Part shown: positions 33,207 to 42,318 of the stretch, piece by piece
How positions within the stretch are numbered: the first letter of the stretch is position 1
Layout of the letters: every line of letters starts with the position of its first letter
NCBI GenBank assembly: GCA_031552825.1
Contig: JAVBMD010000026.1
Coordinates: 1-64,000 of the forward strand
Direction: 5' to 3'
Origin: WQXF01 sp031552825
GTDB taxonomy: Bacteria; Bacillota; Clostridia; Christensenellales; Aristaeellaceae
Length of the DNA: 64,000 nucleotides
Notes under the pieces: model-generated
What the model saw: only the letters and a program-made list of their open reading frames with translations
Told to the model about the DNA's origin: nothing
The model's database searches: none
Position numbers and translations under genes: made by a program

Positions 33207-33812
33207 ATGCGGATCAATTCTATGAAACGTTGTCTCCTGATTGCCATGGCGATGCTGTTGCTACTGACGGCGGCCGGATGTACCACCAATCGAACCGCAA
33301 CCTCCACGCCGATGCCGACCGTGAACGCGACGGTTGCGGCAACCACCGCCCCCACGGCGGCGGCGACCGCGGAAGCGTTGACGGAGCCTACCGGTGACGC
33401 CAATGCCGACGCCAACGCCGCCACGCTGGCCATCACCGTGGACGGCAAAACGCTGACCGAAAAGGGAATCGACAAGGATAACACGGTATGGCTTCCGCTG
33501 GAGGCTGTGGCCAAGGCGTTGGGCTTCGCCGTGCAGAAAAGCCCGAGCGGCGCGACCACAACCGAGTGGACCATCACCCCGGCGGGCAGCACCGCCAACC
33601 CCGTGAAGGTGAGTTACCAAACCAGCGGCGATACGATGAGCAACGCCACCATTACCAAGGCCGGTACCGCGTTGAGCGTTACCGAGCCGCTGATGATGGA
33701 GGGGACGACGCTCTACGCCGCCGAGAAGGTATTCACCGAGGCGCTGGGCGCGAGCGTGACCGCCGATGCCGCCGGAAACCAAGTGACGGTGACCAAGGGC
33801 GCCACGCCGTAA
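33207..33812 (+). CDS. Lipoprotein with copper-amine-oxidase-N-like stalk domain
   Basis: A 201-residue protein. The signal ends in a lipobox LLTAAGC, so the mature protein is lipid-anchored at Cys. A low-complexity Thr/Ala/Pro linker of ~45 residues follows (PTVNATVAATTAPTAAATAE). The C-terminal ~120 residues (ITVDGKTLTEKGIDKDNTVW, LPLEAVAKALGF) match the Cu_amine_oxidN1-type domain found on Clostridial surface proteins. The start is taken at ATG 33207 because AAAGAGG directly abuts ATG 33198. Binding partner unknown. Confidence 0.75.
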   Translation: MRINSMKRCLLIAMAMLLLLTAAGCTTNRTATSTPMPTVNATVAATTAPTAAATAEALTEPTGDANADANAATLAITVDGKTLTEKGIDKDNTVWLPLEAVAKALGFAVQKSPSGATTTEWTITPAGSTANPVKVSYQTSGDTMSNATITKAGTALSVTEPLMMEGTTLYAAEKVFTEALGASVTADAAGNQVTVTKGATP

Positions 33813-33826
33813 GTAAACCTTTATTG

Positions 33827-33855
33827 GGCTGCCCGCGCTTTCCCGGCGGGCAGCC
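33827..33855 (+). terminator. Hairpin after the lipoprotein gene
   Basis: A perfect 10-bp stem GGCTGCCCGC/GCGGGCAGCC. The T tract is poor, so the following hairpin may be the main terminator. Confidence 0.5.
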
Positions 33856-33869
33856 TCCCATTCATCTGT

Positions 33870-33908
33870 AGCCGCAAAGCGCCACGCGCCTTTGCGGCTA
33901 TGGCTTTT
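33870..33908 (+). terminator. Second terminator hairpin
   Basis: AGCCGCAAA pairs with TTTGCGGCT (9 bp) around a GC-rich inner loop, followed by ATGGCTTTT. Confidence 0.6.
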
Positions 33909-33934
33909 GGGGGGAGAATCTATGTCCCGATATA

Positions 33935-33972
33935 GAACAAACCGCCCTTCCCGCTTGCGACGGAAAGGGCGG
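33935..33972 (-). terminator. Terminator of the small Gly-rich protein gene
   Basis: Minus strand CCGCCCTTTCC / GGGAAGGGCGG, followed by TTTGTT. Confidence 0.7.
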
Positions 33973-33990
33973 CTGATAGCGCACTGCGGA

Positions 33991-34263
33991 TTACTTCTTG
34001 CCCAAGATGCCTTTGAGCGCCGAGACGATGGCCATCAGCACGCCACCACCGACGCCTCCGCCCAAGACGCTGGTCAGGATACCGGCGATGTCCATGCCGG
34101 AAGAACCGATGCCCAACGCGCTGAGCAGCTGGCCGCCGCCCACGCCGCCGAGGATGCCGGCGATGATATTGCCGACGTTGCCGAGGGAAAGCTTCGGCAT
34201 GACCTTGCCCGCGCCGATGCCGCCCAGACCGCCACACAACAGTTGGATGATGATATTGCCCAT
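33991..34263 (-). CDS. Small glycine-rich hydrophobic protein
   Basis: A 90-residue protein starting MGNIIIQLLCGGLGGIGAGK. It is almost wholly Gly plus hydrophobic residues in a repeating pattern (GNIIAGILGGVGGGQLLSALG; AGILTSVLGGGVGGGVLM), suggesting two or three tightly packed glycine-zipper membrane helices. Similar short proteins occur across bacteria as uncharacterised families, sometimes mislabelled as methyltransferases. The ribosome site GGAGGAAATCAATC is strong and a terminator follows, so it is a real, well-expressed gene. Function unknown; a pore, toxin-like or membrane-stress role is possible. Confidence 0.7.
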   Translation of the reverse strand: MGNIIIQLLCGGLGGIGAGKVMPKLSLGNVGNIIAGILGGVGGGQLLSALGIGSSGMDIAGILTSVLGGGVGGGVLMAIVSALKGILGKK

Positions 34264-34574
34264 GATTGATTTCCTCCGTTTCGTTTGTTTTGTAGAACAT
34301 GATATTCTTCGAAAATCCGGAGTAGAGCCGATAATGCAAAGAATATCAAAATATTATTCGCTAACCTTGCGGAAAATCCTGCATCATGTGGAAAAATGTC
34401 GAAATACATAGGAGACGTTTCAAATTCGCGCTGCGATGGCGCTGCGCCCGCGACGAATCTTGCCTTGAAAAAACTGGCCGCGCATGCTATGATTACGCCA
34501 GATAGAGGATCGCCGCGTGCAGTGTAACGCGCGAGTTTTTTGCATCCCTCCTTCACTGTAATCAGGGAGCGTGT
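34264..34574. other. Divergent intergenic region with promoter of the muropeptide operon
   Basis: Plus-strand promoter TTGAAA (34465-34470), a 17-base spacer, TATGAT (34488-34493), about 80 bases before the serine hydrolase start. The transcribed leader has a small stem (CGCGT/ACGCG, near 34515-34532) followed by TTTTTT, a possible weak attenuator. The minus-strand promoter of the small Gly-rich gene is not clear. No gene seen. Confidence 0.5.
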
Positions 34575-35612
34575 ATGGCGATAAGAACGTCCGAGGGCAA
34601 GTTGGCGGAGCTCCGGCGCAGCGTGGATTCCCTTACGCTGGATTATCAAGCGCGGGGCTATTTTCCTTCGGCGGCGGTCGATGTGTTTGACGCCGAGGGC
34701 GCGTTGTATCGCGCGGCATATGGCGAGGCGACGGTCGAATCGCTGTTCGATGTGGCGTCGCTGACCAAGCTGGCCACCGCTACCCAAGTGCTGCTGTTGG
34801 CCGAGACGGGGCGCTTCTCGATTGACGACGGCATCCTCGCGCACCTGCCGGGCATCACCGATTGGCCGGTGCTGCGGGAGCGGTTGGCGGCGGTGCGCAT
34901 CCGGGATTTGCTGACCCATACCTCCGGTTTGATAGATTGGTACCCGATCTACGCGCAGCAGGGTGATTTGTATGCGGTGCTCGACCGGATTTTGCCGCAA
35001 TATCCGCCATGCGAGGGCATGGTCTATAGCGATCTGAACTTTATGCTGCTGGGGCGGCTCGTCGAGGCCACGGTAGGGGAACCGCTGGCGCGTTGCGTGG
35101 CGATGCTCGGCATTCCGGGCTTGGGTTACCGCCCGGATGAGGCGCGGCCCATCGTGCCCTCTTCCTACGGCAACCCCATCGAGGAAGAAATGTGCGCCCG
35201 GCGCGGCATTTTCTTTTCTGGCTGGCGCGCGCACCGGCCGATTCGCGGGCAGGCCAACGACGGCAATGCATTCTATGCGTTTGGCGGCGTGGCTGGACAC
35301 GCGGGCCTATTTGCCGATGTGGCCGCCTACGAGGCGCTGGGGCGGCGCTACCTGAACAGCCTTCGCGGTCTGCTGCGCGAGGCGATGAAGGAGCAAACCT
35401 CCGGGCGCGGTTTGGGCTTTCAGCTGGGCGAAATGTACCCGCGCGGCTGCGGGCACACCGGCTTTACCGGCACCGCGCTGTATCTCTCGCCGGAGCTGGG
35501 GATTGGCGCGGTCGCCTTCACCAACCGCTTGTTCTATCCGGACGCCAATCCCAACGCCACCAACGATTATCGCAGGGCGTTGTTTCAGGCGGTGGCCGAT
35601 CTGTGTTCTTGA
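34575..35612 (+). CDS. Serine hydrolase, beta-lactamase/PBP-like
   Basis: A 345-residue protein without a signal peptide. Catalytic SxxK is S62-L-T-K65 (FDVASLTKLAT), the second motif is Y151-S-D (MVYSDLNFMLLG), and the KTG-like third motif is HTG (CGHTGFTG, ~295). This set fits class C-like esterases/amidases (AmpH/EstB type). First in an operon with a peptide ABC importer and anmK, it may act on imported muropeptides or on D-amino-acid or lactyl-ether bonds. That role is inferred from context. Cytosolic location fits salvage rather than resistance. Confidence 0.82.
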   Translation: MAIRTSEGKLAELRRSVDSLTLDYQARGYFPSAAVDVFDAEGALYRAAYGEATVESLFDVASLTKLATATQVLLLAETGRFSIDDGILAHLPGITDWPVLRERLAAVRIRDLLTHTSGLIDWYPIYAQQGDLYAVLDRILPQYPPCEGMVYSDLNFMLLGRLVEATVGEPLARCVAMLGIPGLGYRPDEARPIVPSSYGNPIEEEMCARRGIFFSGWRAHRPIRGQANDGNAFYAFGGVAGHAGLFADVAAYEALGRRYLNSLRGLLREAMKEQTSGRGLGFQLGEMYPRGCGHTGFTGTALYLSPELGIGAVAFTNRLFYPDANPNATNDYRRALFQAVADLCS

Positions 35613-35660
35613 AGCCAAGCGCTTCTCGAATAGAAAACCAAAAGGGAAAGAGGGAACACT

Positions 35661-37175
35661 ATGCGCAAGTATCTTGCCCTGGTCCTGGCTCTGTGTCTGG
35701 TCTTTGGTCTCTCGACGATGGCGAATGCCGCGGACGCCCCGGTGCTCAAGTACGGTACCGATGCCGAGCCGGTGGGGTTTGATCCCCACACCACCCCGGC
35801 CATCGCCTCGCTGCGCATGATTACGCAGATGTACAACCAACTGGTCGACGTCGATGCGTCGCTGCAGGTCGTGCCGGAGCTGGCCGAATCTTGGGAGCAG
35901 CCGGACGAGACCACCTACGTGTTCCACCTCGTCAAGGGCGTGAAATTCCATAACGGCCGCGAAATGACCGCGGAGGATGTCAAGTACAGCTTCGAGCGCA
36001 TTCTGAATCCCGATCTGGGCGCGCTGGGCAACACCGCCAACTATTACAACATGATCGATACCATCGAAGTAATCGATCCTTACACCGTGCAGTTCAAGCT
36101 CAAGGCCATCAACGCGCCGTTCCTCGCCAACCTCTCCAGCACCTACGCTTCCATCGTTTGCAAGGAAGTCGTGGAGGAGAACAAGGGCGACATCGCCCGT
36201 GCCGATGCGGGCACCGGCCCCTATACCTTCGTGGAATGGGTTCCCGATAACCATGTGACGCTGGCCGCGTTCCCGGATTACTTTGTGGCCGGTGAGCCGA
36301 CGATGGGCGGCATCGAATACTACGTGATGACCGACATGGCCGCCCGTCTGGCCGCGCTGCGCACCGGCGAGGTGGATCTGATCGTCGGCAACGCCGCCAG
36401 CGTGCCGCTGGTCGAAGGCGACAAGGACATCCAGGTCATCGCCTACCAGACGCTGACCTACCAAACCCTGTGCCTGAACCTGACGATGGATCAGTTCAAG
36501 GATCCGCGCGTGGCGCAGGCCATTAGCCTAGCGGTCAACCGCGAGGAAATCTTGGATCTGGTGTACGACGGGCAGGCGGTGATCGCCAGCTTCGCGCCTC
36601 CGGCCATGGGTCAGTGGGCGGTGCCGGTGGATAACGATCCCTTCTACAAGCAGGATATCGAGAAGGCCAAAGCCCTGATGGCCGAGGCCGGTTATGCCGA
36701 TGGTTTTGAGGTGACGCTGACCACCGGTCTGCTCGACACCCTGCGCGATCTGGCCGTGGTGCTGGAGCAGCAGCTCGCGCCGATCGGCATCAAGGTGAAG
36801 ATTGAGAACGTCGAGAACGCGCAGTACGTCGATCAGTGGAAGGCCAAGAACTTCCAGATGATGGTCTGCCAGAACACCGCCGGCACCGATCCGAGCCGCG
36901 CCGTGGCCTTCTTCTTCGCCACCGATGCGGGCGCCAACATCGCCAGCTATTCCAACGCCCGCGTCGACGAGCTGTGCGCGCTGGGCGCGGGAACCACCGA
37001 CGTCGCCAAGCGGCAGGAGTACTATAAGGAAGCCGCCGCCATCATCCTGACCGATTGCCCGAACATCACCTTCGTCAGCCCGATGGACTACTTCTTTGCC
37101 CGCACCGGCCTGAGCGGTTATGCGCCGGTTGCTTCCAACGTTTACTCGTTCGCCACCACGACGCTGACCAAGTAA
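35661..37175 (+). CDS. Dipeptide/oligopeptide ABC importer, substrate-binding protein
   Basis: A 504-residue SBP family 5 protein. The signal peptide (MRKYLALVLALCLVFGLS, cleavage near ANA/AD) has no lipobox, so the mature protein would be soluble rather than lipid-anchored. Family motifs are present: the region GFDPHTTPAIASLRMITQMYNQL, ESWEQPDETTYVFHLVKG and KFHNGREMTAEDVKYSFERI. It binds peptides outside the membrane and delivers them to the DppBC-like permeases encoded next. A hairpin after its stop probably reduces read-through so that it is made in excess over the permeases. Confidence 0.93.
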   Translation: MRKYLALVLALCLVFGLSTMANAADAPVLKYGTDAEPVGFDPHTTPAIASLRMITQMYNQLVDVDASLQVVPELAESWEQPDETTYVFHLVKGVKFHNGREMTAEDVKYSFERILNPDLGALGNTANYYNMIDTIEVIDPYTVQFKLKAINAPFLANLSSTYASIVCKEVVEENKGDIARADAGTGPYTFVEWVPDNHVTLAAFPDYFVAGEPTMGGIEYYVMTDMAARLAALRTGEVDLIVGNAASVPLVEGDKDIQVIAYQTLTYQTLCLNLTMDQFKDPRVAQAISLAVNREEILDLVYDGQAVIASFAPPAMGQWAVPVDNDPFYKQDIEKAKALMAEAGYADGFEVTLTTGLLDTLRDLAVVLEQQLAPIGIKVKIENVENAQYVDQWKAKNFQMMVCQNTAGTDPSRAVAFFFATDAGANIASYSNARVDELCALGAGTTDVAKRQEYYKEAAAIILTDCPNITFVSPMDYFFARTGLSGYAPVASNVYSFATTTLTK

Positions 37176-37190
37176 GTTTGCGCCGACCGG

Positions 37191-37227
37191 GGCGCCCTGC
37201 CCGACCCGTTGGCAGGGCGCCTCTTTC
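37191..37227 (+). terminator. Partial terminator between SBP and permease genes
   Basis: A near-perfect stem GGCGCCCTGCC / GGCAGGGCGCC (11 bp, loop 8) followed by TCTTTCT. It is likely leaky, giving higher SBP than permease mRNA. Confidence 0.75.
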
Positions 37228-37253
37228 TATTCTGTTTGTAAGGGGGCGAAGCC

Positions 37254-38198
37254 GTGCGTGATTACGTGCTGCGCAGGCTGCTGTTGCTGATCCCTGTGCT
37301 GATCGGTATCAGCCTGTGTATTTTTATCATTATGCAACTCATCCCGGGCAATGTGGTGGACGGCATGCTGGGCATCGAAGGCACGCCGGAGCTGCGCGCT
37401 ACGTGGGAAAAGAAGCTGGGGCTGGATCGCCCCTTGCCGGTTCAGTATTTTTCGTGGATCGGCAACGCTGTGCGGGGCGACTTCGGCACCTCCTTCCGCA
37501 CCAACGAGCCGATTCTTCCGGAGATATTGCATCGCTTTTCGCTATCGGCGGAGCTGACGATCCTAGCCTGCATCATCTCTTGGCTGATCGCCATACCCTT
37601 GGGCATCCTCTCGGCGCTCAAGCGCAACACGTGGATCGATAAGGTGGTGCGCGTGTTTTCGTTGCTGGGCGTGTCGGTACCCAACTTTGCGTTTGCGACG
37701 CTGCTCATTCTGTTTTTATCCAAGGCATTCGGCTATTCGTCGCCGGTGGGCTACGTCGGCCTCTTCCAGCAGCCGCTGGTCAATTTGCAAATCATGATCC
37801 TGCCCGCGATCGTGCTGGGGTCGATTATGGCCGGTTCGGTGATGCGCATGACGCGCTCGTCGATTCTGGAGGTCATGCGGCAGGATTTTATCAAGGCGGT
37901 GCGCGCCAAGGGCGCCTCGGAGCGCATCACCATCTTTCGGCACGCGCTGAAAAACGGCTGCATTCCCATCATTACGCTGGTGGGCATGCAGTTCGGCAGC
38001 CTGCTGGGCGGCACGGTGGTGGTGGAGCAGATCTTCTCCTTGCCCGGGCTGGGGCAGATGGTGCTGACCGGTATCATGCAAAAGGATTTCCCGGTGGTGC
38101 AGGGCTGCGTGCTGTTCATCGCCTGCCTGTACGTGCTGGTCAACCTGCTGGTGGATATTCTCTATACCTACATCGATCCGCGCATTTCATATCAATAA
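37254..38198 (+). CDS. Peptide ABC importer permease, DppB-like
   Basis: A 314-residue permease with six transmembrane helices. It begins MRDYVLRRLLLLIPVLIGIS, the classic DppB/OppB start, and has the ATPase-contact EAA loop VMRQDFIKAVRAKGASERITIFRHALKNG. GTG start 37254 is preceded by AAGGGGG. It forms the membrane channel with the next gene. Confidence 0.93.
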   Translation: MRDYVLRRLLLLIPVLIGISLCIFIIMQLIPGNVVDGMLGIEGTPELRATWEKKLGLDRPLPVQYFSWIGNAVRGDFGTSFRTNEPILPEILHRFSLSAELTILACIISWLIAIPLGILSALKRNTWIDKVVRVFSLLGVSVPNFAFATLLILFLSKAFGYSSPVGYVGLFQQPLVNLQIMILPAIVLGSIMAGSVMRMTRSSILEVMRQDFIKAVRAKGASERITIFRHALKNGCIPIITLVGMQFGSLLGGTVVVEQIFSLPGLGQMVLTGIMQKDFPVVQGCVLFIACLYVLVNLLVDILYTYIDPRISYQ

Positions 38199-38213
38199 AG
38201 AGGAGGACAGGGT

Positions 38214-39104
38214 ATGCGCAACGCAACAAAACCCGCGAAGCAAGGCCGCCTGCCCTCCGGGGAGGTTTCGCCGCTGGCGGCGCTATGGGCCGATGGGCTG
38301 GGGCGCTGGGGGTTGATCGGCGTGCTGCTGGTGGTGGTGATGGCGGTCTTTGCGCCGCTGCTGGCGCGCTACGGCGTGGCGGAGATGGTTAAAGTCAATG
38401 GCCGCATCGCCAAGTTTGCCGCGCCGTCGATGCGGTTCTTTTTCGGCACGGACAACTTTGGACGCGACGTGTTCACCCGCGTGCTGTTCGGCGCGCGCGT
38501 TTCGCTGCTGGTGGGCATCGTCTCGGTGAGCATCGCCGCTGGCTTCGGCTACCTGCTGGGCATGATCGCCGGGTACTTTGAAAAGCGGGTGGAGAGCGCC
38601 ATCATGATGGTGATGGACATCATCTTCGCCTTCCCGTCCATACTGCTGGCGCTGTTCATCGTGTCGGTGCTGGGCAAGAGCATCATCAACACCATGATCG
38701 CGATCGGCATCGTCAACATCCCGGTCTTTACGCGGACGGTGCGCGCCTCGGTCAAGAGCGTCAAGGCCACCGATTACATCCAAAGCGCGCGCAGCATCGG
38801 CCTGAAGCCGTTTTCGGTGCTGTTCCGCCACGTTACGCCCAACATCCTGGCGCCCTTTACGGTGCAGGCGACGCTGGCGCTTTCCGGTGCCATCCTCACC
38901 GAGGCCTCGATGAGCTTTCTGGGGCTGGGCATTCAGCCGCCGGATCCGTCATGGGGATCGATGCTCTCCGAGAGCCGCGGCTTTATGGAGAACTACCCTT
39001 GGCTGGCGATCTTCCCGGCGCTGATGATTATCCTGACCATCCTGTCCTTTAACATCTTGGGGGACAGCCTGCGCGATGTGCTGGATCCCAAGCTGAAGCT
39101 ATAG
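38214..39104 (+). CDS. Peptide ABC importer permease, DppC-like
   Basis: A 296-residue permease with the DppC/OppC N-terminal region, an early loop FFFGTDNFGRDVFTRVLFGARVSLLVG and the EAA loop VKATDYIQSARSIGLKPFSVLFRH. The ribosome site GAGGAGG is strong. It is 15 bases after the DppB-like gene. Confidence 0.93.
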   Translation: MRNATKPAKQGRLPSGEVSPLAALWADGLGRWGLIGVLLVVVMAVFAPLLARYGVAEMVKVNGRIAKFAAPSMRFFFGTDNFGRDVFTRVLFGARVSLLVGIVSVSIAAGFGYLLGMIAGYFEKRVESAIMMVMDIIFAFPSILLALFIVSVLGKSIINTMIAIGIVNIPVFTRTVRASVKSVKATDYIQSARSIGLKPFSVLFRHVTPNILAPFTVQATLALSGAILTEASMSFLGLGIQPPDPSWGSMLSESRGFMENYPWLAIFPALMIILTILSFNILGDSLRDVLDPKLKL

Positions 39105-39115
39105 GAGGGGACGAG

Positions 39116-40123
39116 ATGGAGCGCAAGATGCAGAATTTATTGGAAATACAAAACCTGTGCGTGGAGATCCCCCGGCAGGACGGCGCTGTCCGCCTGGTGG
39201 AGGGCATCGATCTGAAAATCGGACGGCGGCAGAGCTTCGGCATCGTCGGCGAATCGGGCTGCGGCAAGAGCGTCACTGCCTCGGCCATTTTGCAGCTGTT
39301 GCCGTATCCGCTGCGCATCGCGCAGGGCAGCATTCGCTTCGATAGCTTGGCGGGCGAGGTGGATTTGCTCAAGGCCGACGCCAAGTACATGCAGCGCCTG
39401 CGCGGGCAGGAGATCGCGATGATCTTTCAGGAGCCGATGACCTCGCTGGATCCGATCTTTACCATCGAACAGCAGATGTTTGAGGCGCTGGACTTTCACC
39501 ACCCGGAGATGCGGGACAAGGAGATGCGCGAGCGCGCGCTGGCGATGCTGCGACAGGTCAACATCCCCCGGCCGGAGCAGACGCTGCGCAGCTATCCGCA
39601 CCAGCTTTCCGGCGGCCAGCTGCAGCGCATCATGATCGCCATCGCGCTCATCAACAAGCCCCGGCTGCTCATCGCCGACGAGCCGACCACCGCGCTGGAC
39701 GTCACCATTCAAGCGCAGATCTTGGCGCTGATGAACGAGCTGAAGGAGACCAACGATACCTCGATCATCATGATTACCCACGATCTGGGCGTAATCGCCG
39801 AAACCTGCGAGGAGGTGGCGGTGTTCTACGCAGGGCAGATCGTCGAGCAGGCCAGCGTGGCGGAGCTGTTCCACCATCCGCTGCATCCGTACACGCAGGG
39901 GCTATTGCGCTCGGTGACCTCGATGGATGCCACCACCGCCAAGCTTTACTCCATCCCGGGCATGGTGCCTGCCGCCGGGCAGTGGAGCGCCGGGTGCCGG
40001 TTTGCCAACCGCTGCGCGGCATGTACACAGCGCTGCCACGAGCAGGCGCCGCCGCTGGTGGAAATCGCGCCCGGGCACCTGTGCCGGTGCGCGCTGCGGC
40101 AGGAGGAGGTAGGGCATGTCTGA
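39116..40123 (+). CDS. Peptide ABC importer ATPase, DppD-like
   Basis: A 335-residue ATPase. Walker A GESGCGKSVTA, signature LSGGQLQRIMIA, Walker B LLIADEPTTALDV and H-loop MITHDLGV are seen. The C-terminal ~70 residues carry the oligopeptide-type extension with clustered cysteines (CRFANRCAACTQRCH), an Fe-S-like motif common in DppD/OppD. It overlaps the next ATPase gene by 8 bases. Confidence 0.93.
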   Translation: MERKMQNLLEIQNLCVEIPRQDGAVRLVEGIDLKIGRRQSFGIVGESGCGKSVTASAILQLLPYPLRIAQGSIRFDSLAGEVDLLKADAKYMQRLRGQEIAMIFQEPMTSLDPIFTIEQQMFEALDFHHPEMRDKEMRERALAMLRQVNIPRPEQTLRSYPHQLSGGQLQRIMIAIALINKPRLLIADEPTTALDVTIQAQILALMNELKETNDTSIIMITHDLGVIAETCEEVAVFYAGQIVEQASVAELFHHPLHPYTQGLLRSVTSMDATTAKLYSIPGMVPAAGQWSAGCRFANRCAACTQRCHEQAPPLVEIAPGHLCRCALRQEEVGHV

Positions 40124-41081
40124 GTACATTTTGGATGTTCGCCATTTAAAAACCTATTTCCCCATCAAGCGCGGGCTGATGAAAAAGACCGTGGGGCATG
40201 TGCATGCGGTGGAGGATATCAGCTTCAAGATTCGGCCGCGCGAGGTTTTCGCGCTGGTGGGCGAATCGGGCTGCGGCAAGAGCACGACCGGCGCCAGCAT
40301 CCTGCGACTGATCCAGCCGACTGGCGGCCAAGTGTTCTTTCAGGGCGAGGATGTCGCCGCGCTGGACGCTGAGTCGCTGCGGAAAAAGCGTCGCGATATG
40401 CAATTCATATTTCAGAACCCGTATAGCTCGCTCAACCCGCGCATGACGGTGCGCCAGTTGCTCGGCGAGCCGCTGCGCGTGCATTTTTCGCTGAGCAAAG
40501 CCGAAACCGAGGAGCGCGTGCGGGCGATGCTGGCTACCGTCGGGCTGGCGGCGGATCAGCTTGCGCGCTATCCGCACCAGTTTTCCGGCGGGCAGAAGCA
40601 GCGCATCTCCATCGCGCGCGCGCTGATTAGCCGCCCCAGCTTCGTCGTGGCCGACGAGCCGATCTCGGCGCTGGACGTATCGATTCAGGCGCAAATTTTG
40701 AACCTGCTGATGGATTTGCAGCAGGAGATGGAGCTGTCGCTGCTGTTTATCGCGCACGATTTAAACGCCGTGCGGCACATCTCCAGCAGCATCGGCGTGA
40801 TGTATCTGGGGCGCTTGATGGAGGTTGGCGATACGGCGGCGATTTATAAAACCCCCTGCCATCCATACACGCAAGCGCTACTGGCCGCCGTGCCGGTGCG
40901 CGATCCGCTGCAAAAGAAGCCGCGCGTTCTGTTACAGGGCGAGGTGCCCAACCCCGCCAATCCGCCCAGCGGTTGCCCGTTTCACCCGCGCTGCCCGCGC
41001 TGCACCGAGCTTTGCCGCCAGCAGATGCCGGAATTGGCGGAGATCGCCGCCCAGCATCGGGTTGCCTGTCATCATCTTTGA
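40116..41081 (+). CDS. Peptide ABC importer ATPase, DppF-like
   Basis: A 321-residue ATPase with Walker A GESGCGKSTTG, signature FSGGQKQRISIARAL, Walker B FVVADEPISALDV and H-loop FIAHDLNAV. The C-terminus has cysteines CPFHPRCPRCTELC, as in its partner. It completes a two-ATPase, two-permease peptide importer. The ribosome site GGAGG lies inside the upstream gene. Confidence 0.93.
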   Translation: MSEYILDVRHLKTYFPIKRGLMKKTVGHVHAVEDISFKIRPREVFALVGESGCGKSTTGASILRLIQPTGGQVFFQGEDVAALDAESLRKKRRDMQFIFQNPYSSLNPRMTVRQLLGEPLRVHFSLSKAETEERVRAMLATVGLAADQLARYPHQFSGGQKQRISIARALISRPSFVVADEPISALDVSIQAQILNLLMDLQQEMELSLLFIAHDLNAVRHISSSIGVMYLGRLMEVGDTAAIYKTPCHPYTQALLAAVPVRDPLQKKPRVLLQGEVPNPANPPSGCPFHPRCPRCTELCRQQMPELAEIAAQHRVACHHL

Positions 41082-41092
41082 GGAGGTCAACT

Positions 41093-42229
41093 ATGCCATA
41101 CGTGATCGGGATGATTAGCGGCACGTCGTTGGACGGCATCGACGCCGCGCTGGTCGAGATCGGCGAGGGCGCGCCGCGTCTGGCCGGATTTTGCACGCTG
41201 CCCATGCGCCCCGCGCTGCGCAGCAGGATTATGGACGATTGCTCGCTCGATCGCTCCAACATCGCGTTGACTTGCAGCCTGAACGTGGAGCTCGGATATG
41301 CCTTTGCCGAGGCGGCGAAGGAGGTTTGCCGTCAGGCGCGGTTTGATATGAGCGAAGTGTACTGCATCGGCTCGCACGGGCAAACCGTCTACCACATTCC
41401 GGTTGACGAGGGGGAGTGGCTGGCTTCAACGCTGCAAATTGGCGAACCGGCCATCATCGCCTATGAAACCGGGGCGACGGTGGTCTCCTCCTTCCGCGCG
41501 ATGGATATGGCGGCGGGCGGGCGAGGCGCGCCGCTGGTGCCGTATACCGAGTACCTGCTCTATCGCGGCGATAAGGGGCGGGCGCTGCAGAATTTAGGCG
41601 GCATCGGCAATGTGACGGTGCTTCCCGAGCAGTGCGCGCTGGATCAAGTCGTGGCCTTCGATACCGGCCCGGCGAACATGATTATCAACGAACTGTGCCA
41701 GCGCTTCTACGGCTTGCCCTATGACGATGAAGGCCGATTGGCGGCCACCGGCGAGGCACAGGAGGCGATTTTGGCCGAGTGGATGGCGGTGCCGTATATT
41801 CTGGAGCCGCCGCCCAAGGCCACCGGGCGCGAGCTGTTCGGCGCGCAGTTTGTGGATGCCGCGCTGGCGAAATACCCGAACGTCGCCCCGGCGGATTGGC
41901 TGGCGACCGCTACCCGGTATACCGCGCTTTCTATGGCGGAAAACTACCGCCGTTTTGTGTTCCCTTATGCGCCCATTGACGAGATCATTCTCGGCGGCGG
42001 TGGCAGCCATAACCTGACGCTGCGCCGGATGATTCAGGAGCTGCTGCCGGAATGCCCGGTGCTGGTGCAGGAGGATCTGGGCTATTCCGCCGATGCCAAG
42101 GAGGCCATCGCCTTTGCGCTGCTGGCCTATGAAACGATGCAAGGCCGCATGGGCAACGCGCCCAGCGCCACCGGCGCCAAGCATCCGGCTATTTTGGGCA
42201 ACATAACCCCCGCGCCGCTCAAACGGTAG
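41093..42229 (+). CDS. anmK: Anhydro-N-acetylmuramic acid kinase
   Basis: A 378-residue kinase starting MPYVIGMISGTSLDGIDAAL, the AnmK signature. Other motifs: SHGQTVYH, GRGAPLVPYTEYLLYR, FDTGPANMIINEL and the C-terminal EIILGGGGSHNLTL. It converts 1,6-anhydro-MurNAc to MurNAc-6-phosphate in cell-wall recycling. ATG 41093 follows AGGAGG. Sitting as the last gene behind a peptide importer and a PBP-like hydrolase, it marks this operon as muropeptide salvage. A MurQ etherase is not in the window. Confidence 0.95.
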   Translation: MPYVIGMISGTSLDGIDAALVEIGEGAPRLAGFCTLPMRPALRSRIMDDCSLDRSNIALTCSLNVELGYAFAEAAKEVCRQARFDMSEVYCIGSHGQTVYHIPVDEGEWLASTLQIGEPAIIAYETGATVVSSFRAMDMAAGGRGAPLVPYTEYLLYRGDKGRALQNLGGIGNVTVLPEQCALDQVVAFDTGPANMIINELCQRFYGLPYDDEGRLAATGEAQEAILAEWMAVPYILEPPPKATGRELFGAQFVDAALAKYPNVAPADWLATATRYTALSMAENYRRFVFPYAPIDEIILGGGGSHNLTLRRMIQELLPECPVLVQEDLGYSADAKEAIAFALLAYETMQGRMGNAPSATGAKHPAILGNITPAPLKR

Positions 42230-42247
42230 GAGGGCAAAAAGAAAGGC

Positions 42248-42276
42248 TTGCGCGCGCCGCCCGAATCAAGGATAAT
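42248..42276 (+). promoter_or_regulatory. Promoter of dnaX
   Basis: TTGCGC (42248-42253), a 17-base spacer, GATAAT (42271-42276), 42 bases before the dnaX start. Confidence 0.6.
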
Positions 42277-42318
42277 AAAAGGTACATTCATCTTCGCAAG
42301 AATCTGGGAGGCGGCAGC

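Noticed and set aside
40973..41092. Longer start for anmK inside the DppF-like gene
   Set aside because: The 40 extra residues are a shadow of the ATPase tail. ATG 41093 has an AGGAGG site and matches the conserved AnmK N-terminus.
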